The notes under the pieces were generated by a model that had not been told where the DNA came from, searched no databases, and was given only the letters and a program-made list of their open reading frames with translations. The translations under genes were made by a program, and so were the position numbers. From contig NC_082426.1 of assembly GCF_004011695.2 (NCBI RefSeq), forward strand, positions 62,001 to 126,000: a stretch of 64,000 nucleotides of DNA, read 5' to 3'. Source of the stretch: Ascochyta rabiei. Its lineage: Eukaryota; Ascomycota; Dothideomycetes; Pleosporales; Didymellaceae. Positions 1 through 10,521 of this stretch are shown piece by piece (the stretch's first letter is position 1; each line of letters begins with the position of its first letter).

Positions 1-2
1 CC

Positions 3-347
3 CTCGCCTCCTTCACCGACGGCTCCATCTCGCCCTCGTTTGGCCAGAAGAAGCGCCTCGACGGCGAGGACGAGGCCCAGCCCACGCCCACGACCTCTCG
101 ATCCCTCCCCAACACCAAAGTCATCGTCACCACCGACCTCGGCTCCCGGGGCATCGACACCGTTTCCGTCCGCCACGTCATCCTCTACGACGTCCCCCAC
201 ACCACCATCGACTTCATCCACCGTCTCGGCCGCACAGGCCGCATGGGCCGTCGCGGACGCGGTATCGTCCTCCTGGGTCCTGGCGATCGTGCGGACGTGG
301 TGAGGGAGGTCAAGGACGCCATGTTTAGAGGCGAGGCCCTAATCTAG
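3..347 (+). CDS. MRH4: Mitochondrial DEAD-box RNA helicase, 3' end (MRH4 type, partial)
   Basis: Partial gene, cut by the window's left edge; 114 codons and the stop (TAG at 345-347) are visible. The frame carries helicase C-domain motif V ([13 protein letters not shown]) and motif VI ([17 protein letters not shown]), which bind ATP and RNA in DEAD-box helicases. The ending, [18 protein letters not shown], resembles that of fungal MRH4, a helicase needed for assembly of the mitochondrial large ribosomal subunit (family knowledge). The first visible residues form a hydrophilic insert ahead of motif V. The last 20 or so codons are the founder of a tandem repeat that continues beyond the stop. 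DEAD-box membership is secure; the MRH4 assignment is likely but rests on a short fragment. Confidence 0.8.
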   Translation, partial: LASFTDGSISPSFGQKKRLDGEDEAQPTPTTSRSLPNTKVIVTTDLGSRGIDTVSVRHVILYDVPHTTIDFIHRLGRTGRMGRRGRGIVLLGPGDRADVVREVKDAMFRGEALI

Positions 348-724
348 ACAATACAATGATTGTGTAGACATAGCAGGGAGGTAAAAGACGCCATGTTTAG
401 AGGCGAGGCCCTGATCTAGACAATACAATGATTGTGCAGACATAGCAGGGAGGTGAAAGACGCCATGTGTAGAGGCAAGGCCCTGATCTAGATAATATAA
501 TAATTGTGCAGACATAGTAAGGAAGGTTAAGGACGCTATGTTTAGAGGCGAGGCCCTGATCTAGACAATACAATGATTGTGCGGACGTGGCAGGGAGGTG
601 AAAGACGCCATGTGTAGAGGCAAGGCCCTAATCTAGACAATACAATAATTATGTAGACGTAGCAGGGAGGTTAAGGACGCTATGTGTAGAGGCGAGGCCC
701 TAATCTAGACAATACGTCGATTGT
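287..724 (+). repeat. 72-bp tandem array derived from the MRH4 3' end
   Basis: The anchor GACGCC/GACGCT recurs at 315, 387, 459, 532, 604 and 676, a 72-bp period with one 73-bp unit. Each unit repeats the last eight codons and stop of the helicase gene (ATGTTTAGAGGCGAGGCC plus TAATCTAG or TGATCTAG, some with TGTAGA). The first unit lies inside the coding sequence, so the coding tail is the source. Between founder and copies, the part upstream of GACGCC differs almost only by C-to-T and G-to-A changes (for example CGATCGTGCGGACGTGG against TGATTGTGTAGACATAG), as RIP would produce. Confidence 0.9.
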
Positions 725-1470
725 TCTTTTTGTCCACAGTCCTAGACGGTCCCGTTGTACGATATCTGTAGTGCATTGCATAGCAAGGCGTTGCTGCATG
801 ACAACATCCCGGTCAAACCCTAACAAGACATGCCAAGACAACGAGATCAAATAGCCTGTCCAACATCCACCACCTTGAACCCACACCTGCTTATCGTGCT
901 TCCTTTTATTGATCCTACTGCACAATATATCTATAAGAACACCTCTACCTCCCTTCTTGAAATCTACATTTTTTACTAGATTCTAGACTCTTAGTTTTTT
1001 ATTATACAGTACTACTTATATCTATCTATCTGTAAATAACACCTACTGTATAAAGAGAGAGAAGGTAGATTAGATACTAATAGACTTGTCTTAGAATTCC
1101 AACTATATATCTGTAATACGTACAGCTCTATACTACTGCACTCTATACCTACAAGCTAGTAATGTTAGAATAGAGATTCGCTATTAGTGTAGTGCTCTAT
1201 TAGATCTGTGCCGCTGTGCTCCTTGTCCACGAGCTAGGGGTGTAGGGATGGGGGTTTGCTATTTTTGTAATGCTGTGTTGCCTGCGTCTTTGCGCGTGTA
1301 GAGGCTGATTAAGTTGCTTTCCCCACCAAGCGACTTCCGTCCACGACACTCACGGCTCAGCAGCTCCATCCTATTCATCAAAGACTTGACATCATCTTGG
1401 CTACGAATCGTCAACAACGTAAGACCGATACGGAAAGAAGAGTGTTGGTGAACCGTCCCTTAATACAGAA
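725..1470. other. Intergenic, partly AT-rich
   Basis: No gene seen. From about 930 to 1240 the sequence becomes strongly AT-rich, with short TCTA/TATC runs, like RIP-mutated DNA elsewhere in the window. The edges are ordinary composition. Short open frames here have no recognisable protein character. Confidence 0.5.
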
Positions 1471-1487
1471 CTGCTAAGAACAGTGCC

Positions 1488-1937
1488 TGGCTTTCGGGCT
1501 TCTTTGCGTCTGAACCTGCAGAAGATGAAGTCACGGACCATGACCTGAGCTTCGAACACTTGGATCAGTACACCAAAGCTTACCGCACCGGAAAGCCCGA
1601 AGCCATGATGGAACTCTACCCCGGCAACTTCGTCTACTCCGACTTCAGTGCGCCCGTCCCTTCCCACCCACGCGAGACACGCTGATGAAAGACACGTACA
1701 ACAAGACCTTCCACAACTTCCACATCCTGGACATCAAACCCATGTCTGTACATGGGCACAAGGATTTCACGGCCTGGGAGTGGGAGATTACGTGCCAGCC
1801 GGCTGTTGATAACGACACGGGAGCGAAGATAGCAAAGTGGGGTGCGAAGCCGAAGAAGTCGGTGGGGTATACGTTGATGTGGTTGGAGGTGGCAAGATGT
1901 TGTGAAACAATGACTATGTGCAGATGAAGGATGTGTA
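1488..1937 (+). pseudogene. Broken NTF2-like (SnoaL-like) protein gene
   Basis: Three adjacent reading frames together look like one small NTF2/SnoaL-like protein. Frame one (about 1488-1685) reads FEHLDQYTKAYRTGKPEAMM then LYPGNFVYSDFS and stops at TGA 1683-1685. A second frame picks up with PPTRDTLMKDTYNKTFHNF and runs through a Trp-rich strand (FTAWEWEI) to VGYTLMWLEV near 1890. A third frame ends NNDYVQMKDV at TAG 1935-1937, the ending expected of the family. At least two single-base frame changes are needed and no good intron fits the first (the only GT..AG choice is 29 bp). I therefore call it a decayed gene; a sequencing error or an unusual intron is possible. The exact 5' end is unclear. 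Confidence 0.5.
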
Positions 1938-2747
1938 GCTATGACATCGGAACGGTGCTTTTGAACTTCCGGCAGCCTGACAGCAGGGCTCGTCGACAAC
2001 CACCGCAAATGACTTTGTCGTCTGCAACACGGCATCCATGTAGTCCGTCCCGTGCCAGCCTCTTGATGGGATCTCGCATCTCCTCTTGCTTAAGCTTGGC
2101 TGCACGATATAGTCCCAGAACGGCAGGCGTATTGACCTTCTTTCTGTAGACAGGTCTGCTTGTGAGCACTGTTCAGCATCTGGCCACGAGAACAGACTAG
2201 CTCTTCAAACCGTAGGCTGGTCGATACTCGGTATGCCAGACTCCGTTCCTAATAAGAGTCGGTTTCTGTATCTGTACTCTCACTGACTTACGTGTGTCGT
2301 TTTTTTCCTGCACAAAGGACAGGGGGATGACATGAGCTGCATCTCCACCCCGAGAACCCATGGCGATTGATCAGAGTTTCCTCATCCCGTCTCCGCATGA
2401 GAAAACATCTCGTACCGATAACGGGATGACCACGATATTCATGCTCAAACGCTAGGGTCGTGAGTATCCTCTTTTCTAGGCGTAGAAGGATGCCATGAGC
2501 TCTTGACAAACAACATCTGCATAAGTTATTCTTCATTACGAAGATTGGTGATCAAGCTGTTTCATGACGCTCTATGGTTAGGCGGATGAGTGTGAATGCG
2601 CCTGAGCGAAAATAGCCTCACGACTCCAACCAGCCCCTCTTTCTCTCATGCTGAGGTTACATGCCATGCAAAGCACGTGTCTTCTCAATACCATCAAAGA
2701 TTGTTTTCTGCTAACGGGCTTCCACGGTGCTTGGAAGAAAACTTCTC
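1938..2747. other. Intergenic, no gene recognised
   Basis: About 800 bp between the NTF2-like pseudogene and the 3' end of the GPI-anchored protein gene. Several short open frames of 60-85 codons overlap on both strands, none with a recognisable domain, signal peptide or consistent splice structure. Confidence 0.4.
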
Positions 2748-3410
2748 CTACAACAGCAGACCGCCAAACACACATGCAGCAATGCCAACAAAACCCCCTC
2801 CGAAGACCATACCGTTGACTGCCGCACCGGCCGTAGAAGCCTGGGCAGGTGCAGAACCCGTTCGAGATGCGCTTGAAGATGCAGCGGCGCTACCTGACCC
2901 CGGCATTGGCGTGACGCTTGCTGTCGATGCGCTTGAAGGTACACTCCGAGCTGCAGTCTGCGACGCTATTGCAGACGAGCTCCCGGCCACGGAACCTGTA
3001 AGAACCAGCTCCTCCGTACCCGCAGTGACCGTCAAGGTCAGCTTGCCAATCTCGGTACCCTCGTAAGTCGTCGTGCTCGATCCCGGGAAGTTGGCCTCAC
3101 TGCCGCCAGCAGTTTCCTTGCACACCGCACTGCTGGATGCAAGCACGCAATCCTGGGTTGCGGTGAAATCGGTGTTGGGGTCCGACATGTCGACGTGGTA
3201 GGTCGAGCGTCCCACGACGAGGATGTTCTTGGGGAAGAGTCCGCAGTCGGCTGACATACACGCCAGCGCGAATGTGGTGGCGTCCTTGTTGGCGCCTACA
3301 ACGGACGCAGCTACAGAATTGGCATCGCCGAAGACGTATGGGACGGTCATTGTGACCTGCTGAGCCGTAGCCAGAGTGATTATAGTCGAGAGAATGAGTG
3401 TGGAAATCAT
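2748..3410 (-). CDS. GPI-anchored cell-surface protein, Ser-rich
   Basis: Single-exon protein of 220 aa. Residues 1-16 form a signal peptide (MISTLILSTIITLATAQ). A globular region with five cysteines follows (about 17-125, including CMSADCGLFP and the CVLASSSAVC pair). Residues about 140-195 are Ser/Ala/Thr-rich, a likely O-glycosylated stalk, and the last 25 residues are hydrophobic (VFGGGFVGIAACVFGGLLL) after a small-residue site, as in GPI-anchor signals. This layout is typical of fungal GPI-anchored wall or plasma-membrane proteins. The specific function is unknown. The start is the first Met and gives a clean signal peptide. Confidence 0.8.
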   Translation of the reverse strand: MISTLILSTIITLATAQQVTMTVPYVFGDANSVAASVVGANKDATTFALACMSADCGLFPKNILVVGRSTYHVDMSDPNTDFTATQDCVLASSSAVCKETAGGSEANFPGSSTTTYEGTEIGKLTLTVTAGTEELVLTGSVAGSSSAIASQTAARSVPSSASTASVTPMPGSGSAAASSSASRTGSAPAQASTAGAAVNGMVFGGGFVGIAACVFGGLLL

Positions 3411-4182
3411 GGTGACGATGTGATCATCGCTGTAATGAGCAAACTAGTCCAAGGGCGTTGGCGAACTGCTGAAGGTTGGGCGCGAATACTAACGAGTGAC
3501 GAATGCACGGGAACAGAAACGGGGTGAGTATGTCAAGACCGCGGCAGAATATATAGTCTTTCCGAGTCAGATATTTGGACATGGCACGCCTCGACAGGCT
3601 ATCGCAAAAGGGGCTAGGCAACGTCACTGGTGGCGTTTATAGGGGATATTCGGCTGTTTCTGGTATCCAACTATCGACCGACCGTTGTTCTGCTGCAGTG
3701 AAAAGCCTTCAGAAAGTCCATGGCCCGAGTCATTGCATCGGAACCCAAAACATTCGCCCACAAACGCCCTCATCAGTCCGGTTGTCAGTCAAAAGCTTTG
3801 AGCGTCGTTGCACGGAATACAAGGCGCTAATACTAGCTCCCGAGGCACGGCTCTTAGTTCCGTGTGTCGATCATCCAACATGTCACAACCAAGGTTGTCA
3901 ACGATCAAATGGATTTAATATTCTGAGTTGGTTTTGTTTGATTCCTTCAAAACAATCGAACTAACGTCCAGTACGCCTAACATCAAACAGAATCGATATT
4001 CCTGCTCCTTTTTATCAAATCTGTTTGAACTTGTTTGAATTCGCGTTGCACGTGAGGTTGTTAGGATACTTGTGATAGCTGCTGACGATCGATTTCCTGG
4101 GGTAGTTGGAACCCACCACCACTAGCTCAACACAGCAATTATATAGTAGCTTGAGCAAAAAGATAGCCTGTTCTGAGAGTAG

Positions 4183-4300
4183 AGTTAAACCTGCAAGCTT
4201 AAAAGCTCGTAGATTTCATCCAGACTAGCAGACGCTTGCTTAAGCAGCGGTGTTCGTAGACTTGGTTGCGGACCGCTAGCCTAGATCGAATCCCTTCTCT
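4183..4300 (+). pseudogene. Possible decayed 5S rRNA copy
   Basis: This stretch lines up by eye with fungal 5S rRNA. It has CTCGTAGATTTCATCC where 5S genes have CTCGGGATCCCGTCC, then CTTAAGC, then GTAGACTTGGTTGCGGACCGC resembling the internal control region, and CGAATCCCTTCT, the usual fungal 5S 3' end. The distance from CTTAAGC to CGAATCCC is within one or two bases of that in 5S, and total length is about 118. GATCCCGTCC to GATTTCATCC is three RIP-type transitions. A TTTT run follows at 4307-4311. It could be a 5S pseudogene, a 5S-derived SINE or chance; an alignment would decide. Confidence 0.35.
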
Positions 4301-4709
4301 TCCTCCTCTTTTGATAGAATGTTCTTAAGACTGTAGAGATATATAGAATATACTAAACAGGTTATTGTAATATTATTGTTGTATTGTAACAGAGAAAGAT
4401 TCTGGTACTAGCTTAGGTTTGGCATCCATCCATGAATGTCAATCATCTAGTACAATTGCCAAAAAAATCGCCAGCTACAACCACGCTGTAAATCTACTAA
4501 CCCAGCTTGGTAATAATTAAAGTTATACTGCTGAGTTATTTATACTTGTCACGTTTACTCTAGCTCTGTTGTGGCGGATTAGGAGGAGCTACCTTAGTAT
4601 TTGATATCGCCTTTTAGAGCCTCACAATTCTTAATAATCAAACAATTGTACAATTAAAACAGCTCCTATAATCTATCAAAGCCAATAAACAAAGCGCAAC
4701 ACCAGGGAA

Positions 4710-4763
4710 TTGTCAAACAAACAAAACTGGGCTTCAAATATTGTTTGTTTTGTTTGTTGACAA
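4710..4763. repeat. Imperfect inverted repeat
   Basis: TTGTCAAACAAACAAAAC at 4710-4727 is nearly the reverse complement of GTTTGTTTTGTTTGTTGACAA at 4743-4763, with a loop of about 15 bases (TGGGCTTCAAATATT). It lies in AT-rich, probably RIP-affected DNA. It may be a remnant of a terminal inverted repeat or a hairpin formed by (CAAA)n words; no flanking target-site duplication was recognised. Confidence 0.5.
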
Positions 4764-4913
4764 GCTTGATCACAACCTGATGAACACAGGTTCAGAAGAC
4801 AAGTGATGGAGTGCGCTTGTTGGTAATGGGACGATATTTAAGCACACCTCCTCTCCCGCAGTTGTCTGCGAATAGGTACAGCATAATCGATCTGTGCGTG
4901 AAACATTCTTCCG

Positions 4914-6345
4914 TCAATCCAGGTCCTCGAGCGCCCAATGAGGCCAAATCTCATCCTGCCTTGGTCTGCTGGCCAGGTTTCGATCTTGGATATGCTCGGC
5001 CAACGGCAGGTCTTCGTGCTGACTCCTTTCTCCCATACTCACTCCCCTGGCCTGGATCGTCCTAGCAAACCCCAGCGTCTGCATCTTCCATTGTTTCCTC
5101 CCAAGCTTGCCCTCAATCATGTCTGCCAGAGCTGTCGCATCAAAGCACGCCTGACTTGTACTGGCGACAGTGTGGGGCCGGAAGCCAGCAAGCGCATCGC
5201 CAATCAAGATGACGCGCCCGTCGAGAAACTCGTTGGTTGGCGATATGACGTCGGTGACGGCCTGGACGAAGGGCGTTTCTGTTGAACAAACAAGCTCTGC
5301 GAACTGCGGTGGGAGTTTCTCACGTGCAATCTTGCATTGTTTCTCCCACGCCTTGGGGTTGATTTTGCCCGGCGGTAGCGTGATGCGGTGGTAGTTGCCA
5401 TCCACGTCTGTCATGAGTTCGCGGAACTCCTTTGAGCGGTCGGTCATGCCCCTGGGCTTCGTGTTTTTGTAGTACACAAAATTGATGAAACGTTTCCCAG
5501 GCGATAATACGCCGTTTGTGCCGGGGATGAGGTATGCCAGGATTTGGATGCCGGGGCAATGGAAGAACGTAAAACGCTCGCTGAAGGCTTCCAGAGTCTT
5601 AGGACTGACACTGTCCTCGCGGAGGGTGCCACGCAGAGCGACATAGCCAGCATATGTTCGCTCGACATCGGGTGAAAAGATTGAGCGGATGGTGGAGCTG
5701 GGGCCGTCCGCGCCGATAACGAGGCCTGCTTCTACCGAACCCTTGACCTTGTCGCTGGTCTCATACTCGATGACGAGTCTACCTCCTTCGCTCTCTTTTC
5801 TCCACATCCCTGTGACTTTGTGCCCATGCAGGTGCTTCACTGTGGAATTGCTATCGTCGCTTTCGGGGACCGAGCAGTATTCGCTTTCCAAACCGTCGAC
5901 ATTGGCGCGGAGCATGTAATATGCTAGATCCCAGCTCGTCATATTTTGTTTCACATCTTCTTTGTGCACAATCTCGCCGTCAATGTTCAGGTACTGCCTG
6001 CGCAGGCTGGAGACGGCCAGTTCGCGCCCACATCTGTCATATCTCTTGAAGAACGCGAGCGTGTCGCCACCCGCAACAATACCCGCGCCATGGTTGTTCA
6101 GGACCCGTTCGGGATTGCGCTCAAGTAATGTGATCGTATGGGCGTGCGGCGACGGAAGGCGCTTAAGGGCGAGTGCGGTTGCAAGACCTCCTAATGAAGC
6201 TCCTATCTATCGCGACGTCAGATGCATACGATGACGTAGTGCCATGTGGTCTCACGACCATCACCAAGAGGTTACTCACGATGACGACGTCCAGGTTCCT
6301 TGTTGTCGCGTGAGGAAATCCCTCGGACCGGATAGTTGAGTCCAT
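4914..6345 (-). CDS. FAD-dependent monooxygenase (2,6-dihydroxypyridine hydroxylase-like)
   Basis: Two exons: 6345-6280 and 6206-4914, with a 73-bp intron (GTGAGT..GCGATAG). The joined product is 452 aa. The splice falls inside the Rossmann motif and restores DVVIIGASLGG (the FAD-binding GxxxGG), which supports it. The next elements are TITLLERNPERVLNNHGAG, VIGADGPSSTIRSIF (the DG motif, near residue 190) and VILIGDALAGFRPHTVAS (the GD motif that binds the FAD ribityl chain). The family hydroxylates aromatic or N-heterocyclic substrates using NAD(P)H; the substrate here cannot be read. It is divergent from the reductase at 6713 and probably shares its 367-bp promoter region. Confidence 0.85.
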
Positions 6346-6712
6346 CGGTCCGCGGTCACAATTGCAGAAAGAACAGTGCATCCTCTCATCCAGTATGTGT
6401 TTTCTACCGATCGGCATGCACGCCGTCAATCCGTCTCAAACATGATGTAGCTTCGGAGAGCCCCGATCGATGTGTATACGGTTATGCGTCCTGGATCGCT
6501 GTTTTTCGATCGGAAAAGCTGAAAGTCCACAGCGGAAAGTCCAGGCCTTTGGAGGCAAATGATGTTCCTACCCAACCCAAACGCCCTTCGACAGCCGCTT
6601 TTAAACCGAGTGAAGCCTTGCCGTGGGTTTAACTACAGCTTTGGTATGTTCTCTCTTCTCAGAATGTAGTTCACATTCTGTTGCAGAGAGGCAACCAGCA
6701 CACAAAGCGACA
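6346..6712. promoter_or_regulatory. Shared upstream region of a divergent gene pair
   Basis: A 367-bp stretch between the start codons of the FAD monooxygenase (minus) and the reductase (plus). It has no convincing coding frame and must hold both promoters. A pyrimidine-rich stretch (TTCTCTCTTCTCAG, about 6649-6662) lies roughly 50 bp upstream of the plus-strand ATG. No specific factor site could be assigned. Confidence 0.5.
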
Positions 6713-7843
6713 ATGACAGAGGCGCGTAAGGGTCTAGTTGCAGTACGTCATAGGCAACGCAACCGTCTACACACTAGCTAACGTCTGTCTCAGATCACAG
6801 GCGCCAACGGAACCATAGGATACGCGTGTGTAGTCTACGCCCTCAATATTGGATATCGAGTAAGATGCATTGTCCGCCGCGAGAACGCAGTAGCGACTAT
6901 TGAGTCAGCACCTTCGGTACAACCCTACCTCGACCGTCTTGAGTTCGCGATCGTGCCGGACAACGCAATCGAAGGCGCTTACGATGAAGCGTTTGCAGAT
7001 GTCGATTACGTTGTACATATTGCTGGAGTCTGGCCTCTGCCGACGTTGCATCCTGACAACGAGATTTACCGCCCATTCCTGCACTCCATGAACAACGTCC
7101 TCTCATCCGCCAAATTATCCGGGACAGTCAGAAGGATTGTTTTCACGCAGGCTGGCGCAGGTCTCGTCGACTCAGAAGTTGGCGACACGTACGGCCGTGG
7201 TATGACCCAGATTCTGAACGAACATGTCAGAGTCAATGCCGCCTCGCTCACCTATCAGCCTCCATTATCGTCCGCCCACCAGGCGTACTGCGCTTCAAAA
7301 GCTCAATGCATGGACTACCTTGACAACCTACGTCGCAGCCGTGCAATGCCGTTCTCCATCGTGCAGGTCATTCCTGGGACCGTAATCGGAACGTCCGAGT
7401 TTGTGAAGACGGCGGAGGAGGCACGAATGCATATGGATCGGCAGACGAGAGCGCTACTCTTTGATGATAACACGCCAAGGTATGCGTTTGGATTCGTGCA
7501 TGTGCAAGATTGTGCAAGGGTGCATGTCGAGGCGCTTGATGAGGAGAAGGTCAAAGACGCGGACATACCGCCTAGATTTGTCGCAGCCGCGACTACAGAG
7601 GAAGGTTTAGATGGAGAGCGGGTCTGGAGCAAGGCAGTGAGGATGATTGAAAGCGAATTTGCGTCTGAGATCGAAAGCGATGTATTTGCTTTGGGACGCG
7701 AACGAACGCCGACCAACATGCCATATCGGGTGGATTCAAGAACAACAGAAAAGATGCTGTTGGGTGGGGAGGTTATCAAGGGCTTAGAAGAGTCTGTCAA
7801 GGAAGTCGCTAGATGGTATGCTCGATTCGTGGAAAGATCTTAA
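6713..7843 (+). CDS. NAD(P)-dependent epimerase/dehydratase (dihydroflavonol-reductase-like SDR)
   Basis: Two exons: 6713-6742 and 6794-7843, with a 51-bp intron (GTACGT..CTCAG). The product is 359 aa. The splice joins LVA to ITGANGTIG and so rebuilds the N-terminal GxxGxxG nucleotide-binding motif of extended short-chain dehydrogenases. The active-site YxxxK is seen as YCASK (about residue 198). VDYVVHIAGVWP matches the conserved helix-strand region before it. Members reduce or isomerise ketone, aldehyde or sugar-like groups; this one most resembles the dihydroflavonol-4-reductase/3-beta-HSD-like branch. Its position next to a FAD monooxygenase suggests a joint small-molecule pathway, which is inference. 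Confidence 0.85.
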
Positions 7844-7924
7844 AGAACAAGTCATAACAATCGCATATGGTCTATGTGTGATCCCAGCTCCAGTCACCAG
7901 AACTTCCTCTATATGCGATAGGAC

Positions 7925-10253
7925 CTACCATTTGAAAGACTCCTCAAAATACTCGACGCCTGTGAAGCCCTGGCCAAGCATTTGCACGCTGGCCATGCGA
8001 GCTTCGTCAGCCATTCGTGCAGGGCCGCACGCTACAATAGCAAGAGACAGTCGACCAACATCATGCGCTGCTTCTCCGACTAACGAGTGTACATTTGGTC
8101 TGCCAACTTCAATCGTCACGCCACGTGGTGCGTGCTCAGGAATGTCGTCCTTGTGCTCAACATCTTGAGTGACATGTACCTCGAGATTGCATCGTTCGTC
8201 AGCAAGCAGATGCTTGAACTCACGCAGCATGGAATTCAAGAACTCATGCTCCCTGACTGCCCATACGATCTTCACACTTTGCACGTTCGACTCGGTAGCG
8301 AGCAGATGTGCGAGATGCGATAACGGTACCGCGATTCCAGTTCCGCCAACGATAAACAAGATGTTGGAGAACTTTCTTAGTAGTACACTGTGCCCGTACG
8401 GCCCTTCAATGTTGACACGAAGTGTTTTGGGGCGTGAGAGGCAGCGCTTTTTGAGTCGCGATGTGAAGCCGTCATAAGGTCGTATGAGATACACCATTGA
8501 TGGTGCCAGTGTTGTGGAAGACTTGGGTGCGAGTAGTGCATCTGATTCAGAAGACGAAAATGAATCGGTCCGATGGTTGGAGGGTCGTGACGACACGGGC
8601 GAGAGCGGTATTTGCTCGTTTGCCTGTGGTGATGCGACATATGCCAACGTGAACGGATGGCTCTGATGAGCGTACGCTAGATCGTTCAGAACATAGATGT
8701 AATAATAGGTACCTGGCTTCGGCGTAATATAGTTCCTCAACATCGGTACGTCCATGCGCACAAGGTTCGATGTTGGGTCGTAGCTGACAACAGCTTTCGT
8801 GTTCCATACTTTCCAGTCGAATGCCAGAATGCGGATGCCGCGTAGCAAACGATCGAAGACCCAGACACCAAGGCAAGGCCAAATAAAGATGTTCCATTCG
8901 CCATTGGTGAATATCTCCACATGGTAATACATCGACCACAAAGCTGCGATCGACAGTGCAATGTGTGTGACGAGAAAGATCTCATAATGTGCTCGTCTGA
9001 CGCCATAGAAAGAGAGCGCTAGAAGCAGACACATAGCGATAGTAGCCAGTTCGCCGTTCCAGAAGTAGTGTTTGGTCCAATACTTCAAAAAATTTGACCA
9101 CCCATCATCTGGCCTATGTCAGCTTTCTAGCAGGAAGTTCAATTGTACGTCGGCTTACTGTCCAATATCATCAAGGTATATCCAACACTATGTACCACAG
9201 CTTGTAACGTTGCGACTCTTGCCGCCCATCTGTGAAATGCGTTGTACGTACCAAAGCCCCAGCCTGTCATCCACATCAATACATCGTTCCGCATCCCAAA
9301 TAGCCATACTAGAGGGAAGTTGGCAAGCGAGATGATTCCTGTTCGATCAGAAACAAAACGCAGCAGCTGGTCAGATTTTTTCGGCCAGTAGAGATTGCCA
9401 TCTGTCAAGCGGTAGCTTGCACAACACAGGACGATGTTGAGAATGATGAAGGCGGCGATTGTGAGTGATTGAGCGCGAGGCGGTATGGTACACCAACCAA
9501 CAGGTTGCGAGCAACGCTCGCCAAACGCAGCAGGTACAGTGATATAGCGCTTGAGCCAGGTGTTAGGTAGGCTTAGCACACCGCGCTGATTTTTGGGGAC
9601 GATGTTCTCGTCGTTGAGCGCGGCTGACCACTCTCGACTCTTGGTCTTGGTAAGCAGAGCAAGAAGCCGAAAGCAGACCCCAAAAGATACAACAACGATC
9701 CAAAAATAGTACATGTACCATCCGTACACAACATGAATATCGTACTCGAAGAAAGCAGCATCCTAGAGCCGATCAGCGCTTTGATTAGGGCCATTTCAGC
9801 TGCACTGCCTACCAGAGTTGTGAACCCTCTTTCAAAGAACGACTCATCCAGAAAAACCACAGAGCTCAACACTGGCCATTTGAGAGCCTTTTCTGCACTA
9901 AGTCTTGGTAGCTGGGCTCTATCTTCCGGGGTCCAATGATCGACAACATCGTGTAGTGAAGGCAACGTTACGCCCGCGTGCTCGTCGCACCACTCGCTCG
10001 TCTCGGCAATATAGCGTGGCACCTCCCCATCGTTCAAGTCGCAAAAGTCATCAAAGCATAGATACAACGAGCTGACTCTTAGCTCGCTTCGGCACTGTCG
10101 GATTTTGCGGGAAAGCCACGGATCTGTATCGTTGAAAGTCGCATAGCCAAGAGTAAGGTCGCAAGCGCGGGGACACCATTTCCCGAAGCGGAGAGCATCA
10201 GCTATATTTGGGAGTCCGAGAAGGAAAACAGTGGTACACCCGACGATGTGCAT
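7925..10253 (-). CDS. Ferric/cupric reductase transmembrane protein (FRE family)
   Basis: Three exons: 10253-9813, 9762-9159 and 9108-7925, with two 50-bp introns. The product is 742 aa. It has an N-terminal signal peptide (MHIVGCTTVFLLGLPNIADA) and a Cys-containing extracellular segment (about 24-145). Several membrane helices carry the paired haem-ligand histidines (FHRWAARVATLQAVVHS; HYEIFLVTHIALS). Next come an FAD-binding motif (HPFTLAY), an acidic/Ser-rich insert, the NADPH-binding GGTGIAVPLSHL, and VACGPARMADEAR near the C-terminus. These proteins move electrons from cytosolic NADPH across the plasma membrane to reduce extracellular Fe(III)/Cu(II) before uptake. The family is certain; the metal is not. 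The 3' end lies 81 bp from the reductase stop, so the two genes are convergent. Confidence 0.92.
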
Positions 10254-10521
10254 GAAGGGAGTCGGCGCGAGGCGTGGTGTTGCGGGGTGTGATAAGCGGT
10301 GAAAATCTAATCAGATGGCAGATGGGCGCAGCGCACGAGCGGCCGGCTATTTCTCGGGCAACAAATTAGGCAAGAGCCCTCAACCTTGAAGGACTCAATG
10401 TCAGCCTGCATACCGTACAACCTGACCATATCATAAACACTATAGCCATATCTGTGTTCTTCTTGCAACGTGAGAACTTCTGTTCTTTGCTGCAGGATTC
10501 ACCTGTACGACACCTCCGGTC

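Larger units (their letters stand above)
3411..4913. other. Intergenic, AT-rich after 3900
   Basis: No protein gene seen. From about 3900 to 4760 the DNA is AT-rich and rich in TTTGTTTG/CAAACAAA words, consistent with RIP-decayed repeat DNA. It contains a possible 5S rRNA relic (4183-4300) and an imperfect hairpin (4710-4763), listed separately. I could not identify any transposase. Confidence 0.5.

Noticed and set aside
3900..4760. Possible transposon in AT-rich DNA
   Set aside because: No transposase or reverse-transcriptase motif could be read on either strand; only general RIP-like composition and one hairpin.
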